Assembly: GCA_038030265.1 (NCBI GenBank)
Contig: CM075939.1
Span: 39,289,253 to 39,353,252 of the forward strand
Reading direction: 5' to 3'
From: Corythucha ciliata
Lineage: Eukaryota > Arthropoda > Insecta > Hemiptera > Tingidae
DNA: 64,000 nucleotides
The notes under the pieces: generated by a model
Seen by the model: only the letters and a program-made list of their open reading frames with translations
The model's database searches: none
Told to the model about the DNA's origin: nothing
Shown: one piece after another, positions 22,481 through 34,566 of the stretch
Layout: every line of letters starts with the position of its first letter
How positions within the stretch are numbered: position 1 is the stretch's first letter
Translations under genes and position numbers: made by a program

Positions 22481-24060
22481 CTAAAAAAAATTTCCTACCC
22501 CGAATTCGCGGATTTTCACGCTTTCATAAACCGAATCCTCATTAAGTGCCAGCTTTTTTGACGTGAACCAGTCTTTCGCGGATGAAATAGACTGACTTGC
22601 AAGTTCTCGGTCAGTGTCAGGAGAGCAAGAAACATTGACTAGAGCCGAGTCTTCAGCATACAGCCGGACTTTGCAAGGCAAGGAACGGTCCATATCATTT
22701 ATCATGGCCGAAAATAAAAAAGGCTCAAACTTTGATCCTTGTGGTACACCTAAAGAAATATCACGTGTCGATGACTGTATGCCATTGCAGTCTACTATTT
22801 GTTTACGGTTAGGATTCTACCAGGTCCAGGGCATGTCATTACAAGTTCAACCGCACTAGCTTTTCCAGCCGCAAGCCTTTAGACACACATTCAAACGTCT
22901 GACTCAGATCACAGAAAGTGACTACCGGTGCCTCCTTTGCGTCAAGCCCTTCCAGCGCAATACTATAAAGAGAAAAAACAGCCTGAACTGCAGATTGTCC
23001 CTGTACGATACGCGTACTGAGCTGACGACAGAAGCTTCTCATCTTCCAAGAAATCTAATAGCTCGTCTTTCAGCGCACCCTCTATGGGAGCGTTTAAAAT
23101 TGAGCGGTAATTACATTGTTGCGTTTTATCGACTTTTTTATAAATTGGCACTACCCGAGACAGCCTAAGCGCATCCGGAAAAATCGATGAGACCTGATAA
23201 CAGATGGTGTGTAGTAATGGCGACCGGCTTCACGAAAAATGCGTTTCATTCCCTCCACTTGTTCATACCTCCATGTTTTTACCCATTTCAGAATTTATCA
23301 AACTCCAAGCAGCCTTGAGTTTATTTCTCGAACTCATTATAATGTCCTTATTTGCATTCAATTTAGCTTCGCATAATTCATTTTCGTATTCCCTTTCATA
23401 AGATTTTTAAATATTTCTGTCATGATCGTAACCTGATTGTTTGAATAAGTTATAAAACATTAATAATTTGTCTCTCATCACTTTCAGCTCCGCAGTATAC
23501 CACTCTTTCTTATAGGGCCTACTGCTCCTGCTCTTGACGCTTTTCGCTTTAAATGCTTCACTTATATAAATTGATTTATGCAATCTAAAAACACCTCGGC
23601 CATTTCATTCAAATTTTTCCCTTCCATCAAATTTCCTCAACAAACATTGGAGCATAACAGATTGAAATATTCTACTCCTTGTCTCGTGAAAGGTCTGAAA
23701 CAATTTAGAACGATAGACTCGTCTGTGGTCCTAAGTTTGTTCGTTTGTGGAACCGCAAGCCAGAGCGATGAATGATCAGATGTAGCAAAATCTGTAAATT
23801 AAAAAGAAAGTAATCTAAACAACTGTCTAATCTTGTAGAAACTCTCGCTCATATTGCTGAACTTATAAGACGTCAATAAACCTTAAAAAAAGCCTGGGTA
23901 TCCGGACAATCCTTCAAAAGATTTATGTTTAGTCCCCCGTTATTACACACTTCTTCTTGTAACAACTAACAAAATTGAAACCGTTTTCCATTATTCGGAA
24001 GAAAAGTTTGACATCCGAGCTCGGGGGATGATATACGTTAACAATTAAAAAGGTGCCCAC
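22481..24060 (-). pseudogene. Decayed non-LTR retrotransposon (APE endonuclease remnant and RT)
   Basis: Reading down the minus strand: 24060-23930 gives VNVYHPPSSDVKLFF and CVITGD, the endonuclease NVYxPP and TGDFN region, with the frame broken directly after GD. At 23160-23000, PIYKKVDKTQQCNYR is RT motif 1, followed by a Gly-rich-loop remnant. At about 22920, VVTFCDLSQTFECVSKGL is motif A, with the second Asp of the usual DLSKAFD lost. GVPQGSKFEPFLFS at about 22740 is motif B. LYAEDSALV at about 22650 is motif C with YADD changed to YAED. Several stops and frameshifts separate these blocks, and the thumb is absent. Motif order fits a CR1/Jockey-type element. The copy is dead. Confidence 0.85.
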
Positions 24061-24173
24061 GACAAATGCTATTAGTGCTAGATATTTTCTAATATCGTCA
24101 CATTTGTACCCAAGAGACGCAAAGGACGCTACTACTTGATGACGATGATGGGGGTAACGGAGAAGAGACTCCT

Positions 24174-24560
24174 GTGGCAAAGAAACGACTGATGTCACTA
24201 ATGCGTTTTATTAGACGCGAAGTACAAGGGGAAGAAAATGTTTCATTGGCGATGAAAGAGTTCTACAAGGACTCCGACCCAACAAAGACATCGGATCGAC
24301 GTTTCGAAGAAAAAACACCGACTGCAGCTTGTTTGTTGGCCAATGAGGCAGGTGACTGTAAATTTTGTCCAGAAAGCCATGCCTCCGCCACTTGTCCCAA
24401 GGCTTTCAAAATGCCGTATGAAGAGCGACGCAGGCTTGTCATTGCAAAACGTTGGTGTTTCGCTTGTCTCAACTCGGGCCACTAGACCAGATGGTGCAAA
24501 GCCAAGTTGTCGTGCGTGTCCCACATGAAGTCGTCGGCACGTGAAAAGCATGTGTCCTGG
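24174..24560 (+). pseudogene. BEL/Pao gag C-terminal fragment with two zinc knuckles
   Basis: The frame shows CKFCPESHASATCPKAFKM followed by RWCFACLNSGH. The order CxxC-x4-H-x4-C then CFxCLxxGH is the typical pair of fingers at the end of BEL/Pao gag. A TAG at 24483-24485 interrupts the second knuckle, and the following codons (RWCK) still match the finger's end. Pol remnants lie 0.4 kb downstream on the same strand. Protease and RT would belong between them but are missing. Confidence 0.8.
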
Positions 24561-24945
24561 GAATAACCCAAAAGCAGAAGTGTCAAAAAATTGTCGTTGG
24601 AGAAGGGTAAACCTCGAGTAGGACACGTACTAGCGGCAGTAGGAAGTCAAAAACTAGTACTGCTGAAAACCGATTAGGTGCTCCTGATTGGCAACGGTGT
24701 TCAGAGACGAGACAGGACGTTATTTGATTCAAGTTGGGAAAGAAGTTACTTGAGGGGTTGAAATAGCTACGGCTTTGAGGTACGTTGCAAAATATCGACA
24801 AAAGCTGTACCTCTTGCTCTTTGGTGGTGTCACGCAGGGCATGTCTGTTCATGACGTTTTCACTGTCCGTAACTATAGTTTAGAATTTCGATGTGTTTTC
24901 GCAAGAAGTAATAGCAGGCCCAATCGCTAGAGTACCACAAGGACC

Positions 24946-26400
24946 TTGGATGGACGAGCTCAAGTCTCGATCGTGGGAGGGACCGGAATGGTTGACAGGG
25001 CACTCCAGTTCCCCTCGACCTCTGCCGGAGATTTTGACGCAGAGGAAGTATTTCGAGAGAAACGGAAAACCCTCGTCAGTCTTGGAGTTCAAACCAAGCC
25101 GGTATCTATTGAAACGTGGTATTGCAGAAGGTTCTCGAGTTCCTCACGGAGTGCGCGTCAGATGGCCTGGGTTTTACGTTTGGTGGAAAATTGGCGCGAA
25201 GGAGAGCTATCGACGGAGGAGGTCCAGGAGTCTGAAAAGGTGCTGTTGTGTCTTGTTCAGTCCGAATCTTTTGATGGCGTTGAATATCGGAAACTTGGAA
25301 GGATGAAGGCATTCATCGATGAGAAAGGACTTTTACGTCTTCGGACTCGAATTACTGCGCGTGGAATTTTCTCGCCCCATTATTCTCTCCGGAGATCACA
25401 TTTTATTGAGTAGACTGTTCCACGGGGTACATCGGCAGACGGCCAACATGTAGGCGCCCAATGTTTACAGAGTCGCCTTCGACAGCGCTATTGGATCTTA
25501 GGTGGGAGACATACTGTAAGGCATATCTTTCGATTCTGCTTGAAATGTCAGCGTTTTTTGATCCAGAGAGAGAAGACTTTGGAGACGGATCTTCCTGCAT
25601 AGAGAGTTCAGTAAGTGAGACCATTCGACAAAGTTGGGATCGATTTACTTGGCCCTCTGTTTCTGCGGAACAATTCAAAGGTGTGGGCCTGTCTGTTTAC
25701 GAGTGCAGTCATTCGGTCAGTGCATCTGGAAGTAGTAGAGTCACTCTCGACCGACGCGACGCTTTCCTGCTAGCAGTTCGGCCGAGGCCGCCCATTATCT
25801 ATCTTTTGTAGCAACGGGACAAATTTCCGGGGTGCTCGCAACTTACTGCGGGAAATCGATTGGAAAGAAGTCGGCAGAGAAAATTAGATGGACATTTTCT
25901 CCCCCATCTGCGTCATGGTTGGGAATGGTACGCACCGTAAAGGAGTTGCTGAGGAGGTCACTTGGACGGGCCTGCCTTACACTAGAAGAGATGACTACTG
26001 GTTTGTGTGAGTGCGAGGCCGTAGTAAATAGTCGACCAATAACATATTCATCAGACCAACCAGATGATCTGATCGCCATGGCGCTTGCAATGTTTTTTTT
26101 TAGACACAGGAAGTTTCTTTACGGCGGACCTCGACTGTGCGGAAGCGACAAGTTATCGCCGACGTTTACAATATCGTCAGCAAATCAGAGAGGAGTTGTG
26201 GCGTCGTTTTTAGGTAATCTCCAACCGATCAACAACTTCAATCCAGAGGCCACCTCTCGACTTCGTGAAGGGGATCTCGTTTTGGTGGAGGACGAATGAG
26301 TAAAACGTTTAGAGTGGCCGCTTGCCCGAGTTGTGAAGATTTTACCTGGACCAGATAAAGAAAAACGTGTAGGGAGAACAGAAGGGGAGACAGAAACAGG
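24946..26400 (+). pseudogene. BEL/Pao pol C-terminal remnant (H2C2 zinc domain, integrase, tail)
   Basis: At 25150-25310, LSTEEVQESEKVLLCLVQSE and FIDEKGLLRL are the BEL/Pao segment before the integrase zinc domain. At 25680-25830 a broken frame gives VWACLFTSAVIRSVHLEVV and FCSNGTNF, the integrase core with the second catalytic Asp changed (SDNGTNF to SNGTNF). At 25890-26050, FSPPSASWLGMVRTVKELLR and VVNSRPITY are the third-motif region, with the usual acidic residue replaced. A tail at 26240-26390 reads LREGDLVLVEDE and EWPLARVVKILPGPD, typical of the BEL C-terminus. At least three frame changes and several stops are present. RT and RNase H are absent, so this is an old deletion derivative. 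Confidence 0.85.
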
Positions 26401-26639
26401 CAGAATGATTCGCCTTGTTTAGACTTGAATTGGATACAACAAACGAAGAATTAACGACTTCTAGAAACATCGTCGAGCAGGGAACACTCAAGAAATTCTT
26501 GACGAGATGGCAACGAATGAATTCGTCGAACCAGATCCGTCGAGGGCAACTGGAGTGGAAGAAAACCATACTCGGAGCGGTCGAAGAGTACGACCCCCCG
26601 TGAAGTTGGGCCCTCCATATGTTTCCTCCATATGTACTT

Positions 26640-29510
26640 AACCTCCCCCCCCCCCCACCGGTTGTTTGAGGAACCCTAACCGCTAACACTTGGAAATAAT
26701 GGACCAAAATCGTAAAAATAGCACCAAGTTTTTTTTTTTTCGACGAAGGTTTCCTTGCGATTCAATGGCGTTATTGGCCGCTTTGGCCTGTTGCCCGGGG
26801 TTTTAGATTATTCCAACAGTCAGACAAATTTCCCCGTAGTCCAAGGAACAGCGTGGGCCAGGCAGAACTCGCTGGCCCGCTCTGAGAGGCGCCCTGTTTT
26901 GATGGACCGAGTATCTTAGATGGACTATGCCGGTTTTGAATCTCTAAATAAAAAAAAAGGGCGGATGAACCACAAAATATAGAATTAATGGCGTGAATCA
27001 AATCGAATAAAACCTATAAAATCGTCTCCAGTGAGAATGTATTATCTTCCGTAACAAAGTACGCTCTAGTTCTTCTGTGCACCTTCCACACCGGTAAAAA
27101 AGAAAAGAAAATTCTTACGCTGTGGAATAGTCGTATAATAGCAGTTAAGGTACTCATAGCCAAATAAAAAGTCTCTCACGACACAAACGTTTTTGTTCGG
27201 CCCCATTACTCGCAAGGTTTTTTTTTTTGGGATAGCTATCGACTAATCTTTCCATTTAATCCACAAATAAATAAACCTCCACCTCTCCATCTGTCGGTCA
27301 TTCTACTCCCCTGTATGACCAATTTTTTTTCCCCCAATCACCGTTTTCTATCAAAATTTTTAACAAGCGCGCTTTTCCGTCAGAGACCTTTGGAAGTTTT
27401 TTCGATGTTGTGGAGGGAAAACAATTAAGGGGGAAGGGGGCGTATCGCTTCAACCATACCACACAGCACCATTATGTCGTTTTTAGTTAATGGATTGGAA
27501 ATGTATCTTGATGGAACATTCATCAAAAAAGGAACGATTTGGACGTCGCTAATGCTTTATTTATCACTTTTCTTGGCCAACTACATTGTAGCTGCGCACT
27601 GTTTTGTTTCTCGATCAATTATAAAGGATTTTACTTCTTTTGTATTTTCCTACCAGTTTCTAATCAAACGAGAGGCAGTGAAGTAGGAGAAATCTCAAAC
27701 AAAGTGACTTAGTACCGCCTTACCGGTTTTGCGGGCTTAGGAATTGGCGGGAGAAAAAAAAAAAGATAAAAAGAGAGGTTCGGGTTTCAAATTGATTTTT
27801 TTTTCTTTCTCTCTTTCTCTCCATCTCTCTCACGCCTTCATTATCAGGGTCTTTTTCAATCAGGAGAGAACGGCTACAAAGTGATAATTAAAGCGCTAGT
27901 TCTACAGCTGTTAACAAAAGGCAGGACTATACCGCCTCTCCACCACAGTTCCTTCACCCACACAATGCTCTACCCAAGTTTGCTTTCATTTAAAAAAGAA
28001 AAAAAAAGACTTTCCACTAAGCAGTTTTGGCTCTATTTCCTTTTCCTCGTTTTCCACATTCGACGGTCGCGTTTTATTGTCATGACGGGCGCCCCTTGAT
28101 TGCACTGTGGAAGGGTGTGAATTTGAATAGAGAGTCGAACGGCAGGACTATCACGTTCAAAATGAAAACTCGCTAAAAATGTTTTAAAGCTGGTTGTTAG
28201 TGTTGTGGAGGGGTGGATGGGGGGGGGGACTGGGAAAGAGGAAAATCCCCATTGTGTTATAGTTTCATACTCGCTGAAAGGAAAACTTCCTCCGACTGTG
28301 CACCACGACGCGGCGCATAAATCACAACTCCACTCCACGCCACGAAACGCCTGAAATTTCCTTTTGTTCTTTTACAGCGTTAAAAAGGGTAACGTTGTTA
28401 GCCTCCCTCTCCCTCCCACCGAAACACTCCAACCAATCGCAAGAGAAATAAGATGCGACGAGAGGAAAGAGTGCCGCATGTGCATTAGTTGGGGGAAGGA
28501 AAACTCTCTAGTTCTCCCTCATGGCTAGTATAATTTATGCGGAAATCCAACACCCATGAGACAACTGTTTTACGATGTAAAAAGTGGGATTTTTTTTTGT
28601 TTTACGAATTCATGCGTGAATATTATGACGATGTATGACACGAAAGGGATCGGAAATGACGCCTCGTCATGCACTCGAACTAATCATGCTAATTGTAAGA
28701 ATAACACCTCATTTCTGTGGACATTTTGCCACGCATGCTGACAGAGACCGACCGCCTCACCGAGGTCACCAAATTCACACGCGGACTGGCCGACTCAAGT
28801 AGTAGCGATTTTGTGTGATAAATTGACGTTTGGAGTGCTCGTAAGACACTTTATCCCCCAACTGTGAACAATTAAGCTCAAAGCTTCATTACGAGCTTGA
28901 AAAAGAGTGTGTTAGCCTTCATAACCAACAAGGTTGCTCTTAAATACGGAATTCTTTGCAGTCAGTCCCTGTGACAGTCAAAAAACAGAAATTTTGGGGA
29001 AATCGAAATCGATTGCATTGCACAGTAATAAAGGGCTCCAGCACGGAAATCTGTCCCATCAATACAACCCATACAAACGTTCAACCCCTAGTTTGCGCAG
29101 AATTTATTGTACGTGTATGGGCCGCTTTAGTTTCAGAATGTCCCCCCACACCCATCACCACCCTTTTTGAAGGAAAGACAGTTTTTCAAGCTTTTCTAAG
29201 ACGGTGCTTGCGCATTTTTACCAGAGCCACCTGCATTTATCAATTTAGCATGGTCTGAGGGACTCATAAACCGCACACGGCGCCGAAACACTTTGAAAAA
29301 TGGCTCAAAACTAGGGTGACCAGGAGTGAAAGTAGTTTCCGGGGAGATGACGCCTGGGCGAAAAAGTATATAAGACACTGGAGACAGAGAGCAGGAAACA
29401 ACACTAGGCCGTCGGAAACAAGTTAACAACGACTAATCGTCGCCTACTAAACCTAGACAATTCCAAGGGGGTGTACCAACATGGCCCCAGGATCACAGTA
29501 AATTGCTGAC
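26640..29510. other. Intergenic, no recognised gene
   Basis: AT-rich with C or G homopolymers (for example near 26645 and 28218) and pyrimidine-rich runs. Only short unrecognised frames. Confidence 0.4.
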
Positions 29511-29594
29511 ATTTGAAGCAGCAAAAGCCGTGAATTTAGGGTTTGAAAGAATGAAAATTCACGAACCTGGGGTTTGAAATGGTCAAAATGACGA

Positions 29595-29967
29595 AATTTA
29601 AGTTAATAATAATAATTTCGTTTATTGTTTCATTCAGTAAAAGGATGTTACAACAGAGTTCAGTATGGCATTATACAATACAATAGAATAATTTCACAAT
29701 AAAATGAGATACACAACATAATATAGTACAATAAACTATACATAACCGTCAATGCAACACACAATATAAACTCCAACAGAGTAAATGAAAAAGTGGAAAT
29801 CAGGGGTAAGTGGAATCGTCGTAATGTATTTCGATAAACATGGTAATAGAACGCTGAGTAAGGAACTCTGGCATCTATCGTGAGCTCGTGACAACAAAAC
29901 TCAAAATCGAGCCGACGCGCATCATGTAAAATGGTTGTGGGGTTGTCATAACAGACCACTGTTGCTT
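29595..29967 (-). mobile_element. 3' end of a non-LTR element with (ATT)n tail, cut by an assembly gap
   Basis: On the minus strand a short frame ends in YRNTLRRFHLPLISTF. It is followed by an AT-rich stretch and then AAACAATAAACGAAATTATT-ATTATT, ending at about 29600. A trinucleotide-repeat 3' tail after an AATAAA is characteristic of several non-LTR and derived elements. The body lies in the N gap. The family cannot be assigned from what remains. Confidence 0.5.
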
Positions 29968-30467
29968 NNNNNNNNNNNNNNNNNNNNNNNNNNNNNNNNN
30001 NNNNNNNNNNNNNNNNNNNNNNNNNNNNNNNNNNNNNNNNNNNNNNNNNNNNNNNNNNNNNNNNNNNNNNNNNNNNNNNNNNNNNNNNNNNNNNNNNNNN
30101 NNNNNNNNNNNNNNNNNNNNNNNNNNNNNNNNNNNNNNNNNNNNNNNNNNNNNNNNNNNNNNNNNNNNNNNNNNNNNNNNNNNNNNNNNNNNNNNNNNNN
30201 NNNNNNNNNNNNNNNNNNNNNNNNNNNNNNNNNNNNNNNNNNNNNNNNNNNNNNNNNNNNNNNNNNNNNNNNNNNNNNNNNNNNNNNNNNNNNNNNNNNN
30301 NNNNNNNNNNNNNNNNNNNNNNNNNNNNNNNNNNNNNNNNNNNNNNNNNNNNNNNNNNNNNNNNNNNNNNNNNNNNNNNNNNNNNNNNNNNNNNNNNNNN
30401 NNNNNNNNNNNNNNNNNNNNNNNNNNNNNNNNNNNNNNNNNNNNNNNNNNNNNNNNNNNNNNNNNNN
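29968..30467. other. Assembly gap (exactly 500 N)
   Basis: An unbroken run of 500 undetermined bases, probably a fixed-size scaffold placeholder. The true length may differ. Long open frames crossing it are artefacts. Confidence 0.98.
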
Positions 30468-30888
30468 AGAAGAAGCGATAGAAATTAGATCTAACAAAAG
30501 TACAGAGATTAAAACCTTGAAAGGAATTTTCCTCCTTGATCCGGAACAAGACAAATTATACTATAGAAATGAACAATTATTGTATAATTCCTCATCCTGT
30601 GGACAGCCAAAAATTGTATCAGATATAAAAATGGAATTACATGAAAGTATTCAACCAAATCTCACAGTCCATTTCAAAGACGTAAATTTCAAAAATATTA
30701 AACTTAATAGATTTCAATACCATCCAACCTTTGACTCATCTCATCTTACTGTACCTAGTTTTTGGACCATAATTTTGTATATAGGAGTAGCGAGTTTCAT
30801 CGTTATCATTGTAAAGAAAATTAGAAGCCCAAAAATAGTATCTAATGTTGACGCCGATGCACGCCTTCCAGGTGATGCAAGGCTCTGA
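30468..30888 (+). pseudogene. C-terminal end of an envelope-like membrane glycoprotein (LTR retroelement)
   Basis: A frame open from the gap edge gives about 139 residues. They include two N-glycosylation sequons (NSS and NLT). One hydrophobic membrane segment of about 20 residues lies near 30762-30820, followed by a short basic cytoplasmic tail and a stop. A purine-rich tract (about 30887-30899) follows directly, then AT-rich DNA with an AATAAA at 31109-31114. The order membrane glycoprotein, polypurine tract, LTR-like region is what an errantivirus-type (env-carrying Ty3/gypsy) or BEL element shows. A cellular single-pass protein is the alternative. The N-terminal part is lost in the gap, so intactness cannot be judged. 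Confidence 0.5.
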
Positions 30889-30897
30889 GGATGGAGG

Positions 30898-31140
30898 AGT
30901 TATGAGTACTATAAGTGCTAGGCTATAAGCTAATATTGTTTACGTTAGCAAAGTAAGTAGAATTAGTTCCGTGGGAAAATAGGAAAGGGAGAAAAGAAGA
31001 AAAGACAAGAGGAAAAGCAAAGGCAGTCTTGGGCGAGTATTCAGAGAGATCACTTGTATTATTTTATCGGGTATTTGTGTAAAAGGTGAAAAGTTGTTCC
31101 TTTGTGAAAATAAATGGTTTTTTAAAAAACGTTTTCTGTG
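30898..31140 (+). repeat. Putative 3' LTR
   Basis: It begins AGTTATGAGTAC directly after a purine-rich tract. AGTTA starts are known from Drosophila gypsy-type LTRs. It contains AATAAA at 31109. The right boundary is a guess and no second LTR is visible in the window. Confidence 0.4.
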
Positions 31141-31149
31141 GACAACATA

Positions 31150-32205
31150 CTTATCTTGCATGAAAATGATTATTTCTATTTACATATTGACGACCATGTT
31201 ATTGAAAAAATTCAAGCATAAGGTCGTGCTCGTTTTTATTCATACGACTCAATTTTGCGGATTGAGCCTCGTTGCCGATGTGATATAAAAAGAAAAAGCT
31301 CAGTAGCTCACCCACACACCTCACATGCCAGTAGCTTCACTTGGCATGATGCCGGTGATGTACATTTATTCTTTCCGTTATTCACTTCCCGCTTTTATGA
31401 TGTCAAATCGGGACATTGTATTACATTTTGTTCAATTTTGTATTAATATCATTAATTATAAATTGCTAGTGCATCCTATTATTCCTATTATTTCAGCAAA
31501 GGAACAAACGTGTAATTTTCCATATTATAATGATCAAGGCTTCTTTTCTTATTCGATCCTCTTTCCTTTATTTTCGCTCTAAGCCGTAAATTATTTTTAC
31601 CTTTCGTACTGTTGCGGTACATCGTGCCAGGGATACATGGAGAGCCAAATCCATGAACTTTGATTTCTGAAGGATTTTTGAAAGAACGAAATCCACCAGT
31701 GAGTGTGAGACCGAGAATCGGGAAGAGCGAGACGTGCTTTAAATACTTATACTTCCAGCATCAGCGAGAAGGCTTGGGCTGGTCGAGGATCCAATCATCC
31801 CTCTATCAGCCCCCTCCCCCCTCATTGCTGCCTAAGCACTTTTGCGCCCAGCTTGAATAACAGTCGTTTGATCGCACAATATTTAATATTCGATATGTTT
31901 GGACAGATCTGTTTAATTGTCACTCAGTTTCCTGGATTGTAAACATAATTTTCAAAAATATTTAATTCAAACATTTAATCCCACGTTTCATTTGTTTCTA
32001 ATTACAATATTCCGACGTAAAGTAATTTCCGCACCTTCTACGTTTGTACCAGTAAACGTGGAAAGTTGAAAAATGAGTTAAGTTCACATTTCACAACAGT
32101 ATATTGTACACCTATGGGCATGAAAGGCGTACTTTTCCTGGCCGAGATCTCCGAAGCGCATCTTTCAATATGTCCAGAATTGACAATGGTTCTTTAACAT
32201 GGTCG
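31150..32205. other. Intergenic, no recognised gene
   Basis: AT-rich DNA without recognisable coding or repeat structure. Confidence 0.35.
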
Positions 32206-32211
32206 GAGCAG

Positions 32212-32348
32212 GGGGCCTATTCTCTAACAACAAGCAATATTTTTTTCGCCAGCCATGTGTTTATTTCATTCATTTGTTTGAAGAAAATTAATGAAATAAA
32301 CATATGACTTCGAAAAAGCTATTGCTTCGGAGTTAGAGAATAGGCCCC
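32212..32348. mobile_element. MITE with GGGGCCTATTCT TIR and CAG target duplication (copy 1)
   Basis: A 137-bp element with perfect 17-bp terminal inverted repeats (GGGGCCTATTCTCTAAC), flanked by CAG at 32209-32211 and 32349-32351. A second copy with a related TIR lies at 62339-62479 and is flanked by CTG. Confidence 0.8.
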
Positions 32349-32434
32349 CAGATTTACTTTAAACAGCTTTTTAATTTTATATACAAGAATATACAGAAGC
32401 GTGTTGAAAGTCAGCAGCATTGGAGAATTATTAT

Positions 32435-32989
32435 TTATAATGGTATTTGTGATGACAGGGGGTAGCGATGGGCTAATGCGTGTGCATCGAGTGGTTTGTG
32501 TATGTAGAATTCTGGAATGTCTGTCCCGTCCTGATGATGAACGGATTTGGATGGAAGTTGTAAGTCTATGCTGCGTTGTGTCATTGTCAATTTGGTGTGC
32601 GTGTTTGTCGAAACACTGGTTATCAGCTCCCAGGGGCATCCGTCCAGCCCGTGAGCGGTCGGCAGGGCACATGTGTAGTTTTTGTTCCGCCATGTACACT
32701 TGATGAAAATGAGTTTTTGCTTGTTGTGGTGTGGCGTCGGAGAATATGGTAGTGTCTCCCACACTGCATAAATTCCCTTCGAGCCGTACGAACTATTTAT
32801 ATGTGAGAAAAGGCGATTAATGTTGTCGGTTGTTATGAGTAACCCCATGTCGAACTGCCCGTGGTGCAACATGAGGTATTCTATGGTGTCATGGTCGGAA
32901 AGTGTGATCGCTATGATGATGTAATGTAGTGTGGATGGGCGTTTGACTATGAAATTGTAGAGTTGGAAATGCTTCCTTATGTTCCCCAC
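32435..32989 (-). other. Unrecognised 184-codon open frame
   Basis: A continuous minus-strand frame with a mixed, non-repetitive amino acid composition. A second long frame overlaps it (32319-32762). I recognise no domain, signal or homologue, and no splice structure is evident. It may be chance or part of an unassigned element. Confidence 0.2.
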
Positions 32990-33111
32990 GACTTGAACAA
33001 GCTACTACCCATCATGGGACAATTTATGGCAACATCTTCAAATCTACAACTCTTCTGGAGCTTGGCTTTGTATCATTTGTACGTACTGGTGGTGTTATTC
33101 CGGGACTGAAT

Positions 33112-33252
33112 GAATTTGATGAGAAAAGAAAGCTCAAGGGGTTGTTGTTTTTTCGTTGGCTCGTTTGAAGATGGCGTTAAGCTGAAACCGCGGTCACGAA
33201 ATAAAACATTGTTTAGTGGGAGTGAGCTTTCTTTTCTCATCAAATTGATGGG
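33112..33252. repeat. Hairpin repeat (MITE-like)
   Basis: AATTTGATGAGAAAAGAAAG-CTCA at the left is repeated in inverted form at about 33227-33251, separated by about 90 bp. This is a stem of roughly 24 bp. Confidence 0.55.
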
Positions 33253-33371
33253 TGCTCCCACACTTCCGGCCTAATAATTCATTATGTTTGAATGTTTACA
33301 GCTATGATTTCATGAAATGATGCAGGGAAATGAGGATGAAATAAATTTATGAGGAGAGTGCGGACCTGCTT

Positions 33372-33530
33372 CTCGGTGTTGATCCAAACGTAGCCGACGT
33401 CGTCCCACCCGATCGACGAGTGCCAGAGCGACAACTTGAAGTAATTGTTCGGCGTGTCAGTTTTCATGACCTTTACCACCGCGATGTCCCATGCTCTGGC
33501 ATTCATGAAGCCGATCATTGTGTATATTCG
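33372..33530 (-). other. Possible exon of an unidentified host gene
   Basis: The reverse strand encodes a GC-rich-codon segment (NARAWDIAVVKVMKTDTPNN, then a Tyr/Trp-rich stretch ending INTEKQ). It stops exactly at a CAG|GTCCGC donor-like site. A CCAG acceptor-like site precedes the AWDIAVV part. Composition and third-position GC bias look coding, but I do not recognise the protein. Confidence 0.35.
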
Positions 33531-33565
33531 GCCAAACAGATGGAGACCCTTCAATCAGACCAACC

Positions 33566-34013
33566 TCAAATAAAAGAACTGTCAGAAAGCGATTGTCGAC
33601 CGACAACCACGTGGCCGCCTGTCTGTCGACATGTCGACACCTCCGATGACAGGGTTTCTTTTTTTACAATTTGCTGCAGGGGTGCTCGAGGCGGCAGTGG
33701 CACTTCAAAGACATCGCTCACCGAGGCAAGGTCTGCGCCAGACGACCGACGATGATGATAATTTGTGAATGATGATGTGGATGGGTCCAATAAATGAAAA
33801 TCACAATTACCTCCAGAGCCGTCCGGTTGTTCTAAGAGACGGCGTAAAATTGGAGAGTTCACATCACAACAGGTCCAATGCGAAGGATGGTTAAGGTGCA
33901 TTGTATATTTACCAGGGCTCTGTCCTAATGAGTTGACTAATTCAGCCAACATCCTCTCCTGTTCTTGAATTTGGGCCGAATAATTTATTTGCTCAGAAGA
34001 CATACTACAACTA
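33566..34013 (-). other. Unassigned open frame starting MSSEQINY
   Basis: About 145 codons with a polar, coiled-coil-like start (AQIQEQERMLAELVN) and a Ser/Pro-rich remainder. The leader just upstream contains a TCAGT initiator-like word. It could be a short gag or a first exon (a GAG|GTAATT donor lies at about 33807). No family is recognised. Confidence 0.3.
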
Positions 34014-34352
34014 CAACACAAAAAGAACAGCGCGAACTGAGTTTCAGTGAACGAATAAGTGCAGAGTGCACCCGACTACTAGTATTATGTACAAGACGAC
34101 ACTCCAGAATAGCACTTCATGTACCAATTACAAAATAAAAATAATTAAAACTATGATATTATATTGACTGACATCCCTATAATATAACTCCATGCAATCA
34201 AGTTCATTACGCAATACCTATAAATCAGTTAATCAACGATGGACCAGCGGAGAAGAATGTTTTCAAAACAATGTAATAATAAAAATACCCACATCACAAC
34301 ACTCGAGACGACTGGAGAAGAATATTTATAAAATAATTGGTCGTAAATAAAG

Positions 34353-34566
34353 ACCTATGCTAATGAAACATTTCCACTGTTTAATGCTTTTGGTCCGTCT
34401 GCCTGGCCTTTGTATTGTCAAGATTATGTCAGTGTTGCTAGAGAGTTGTATGGTAATACGTTGTATAAGATGACTCCAAGAGATCCAGCTTACAGAGTAA
34501 ATACCGAGGCCAAGTTGAAGCGATTTATTGAGACCAAGCATTACAACCACATCGTGTTTGACCCAC
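34353..34566 (+). other. Non-gypsy coding segment fused in frame to a gypsy gag
   Basis: After an ATAAAG acceptor-like site the frame reads TYANETFPLFNAFGPSAWPL and continues for about 70 codons. It has AT-rich third positions (GAT, TAT, AGT, GCT) unlike the GC-rich codons of the gypsy polyprotein that follows. The junction lies near 34566, where proline-rich gag-like sequence begins without a break in the frame. It may be a host exon interrupted by the retroelement or sequence captured by it. I do not recognise the protein. Confidence 0.35.

Noticed and set aside
29875..30888. Open frames of 202-317 codons spanning the N run
   Set aside because: They are open only because undetermined bases cannot contain stops. 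Only the real sequence after 30467 was used.
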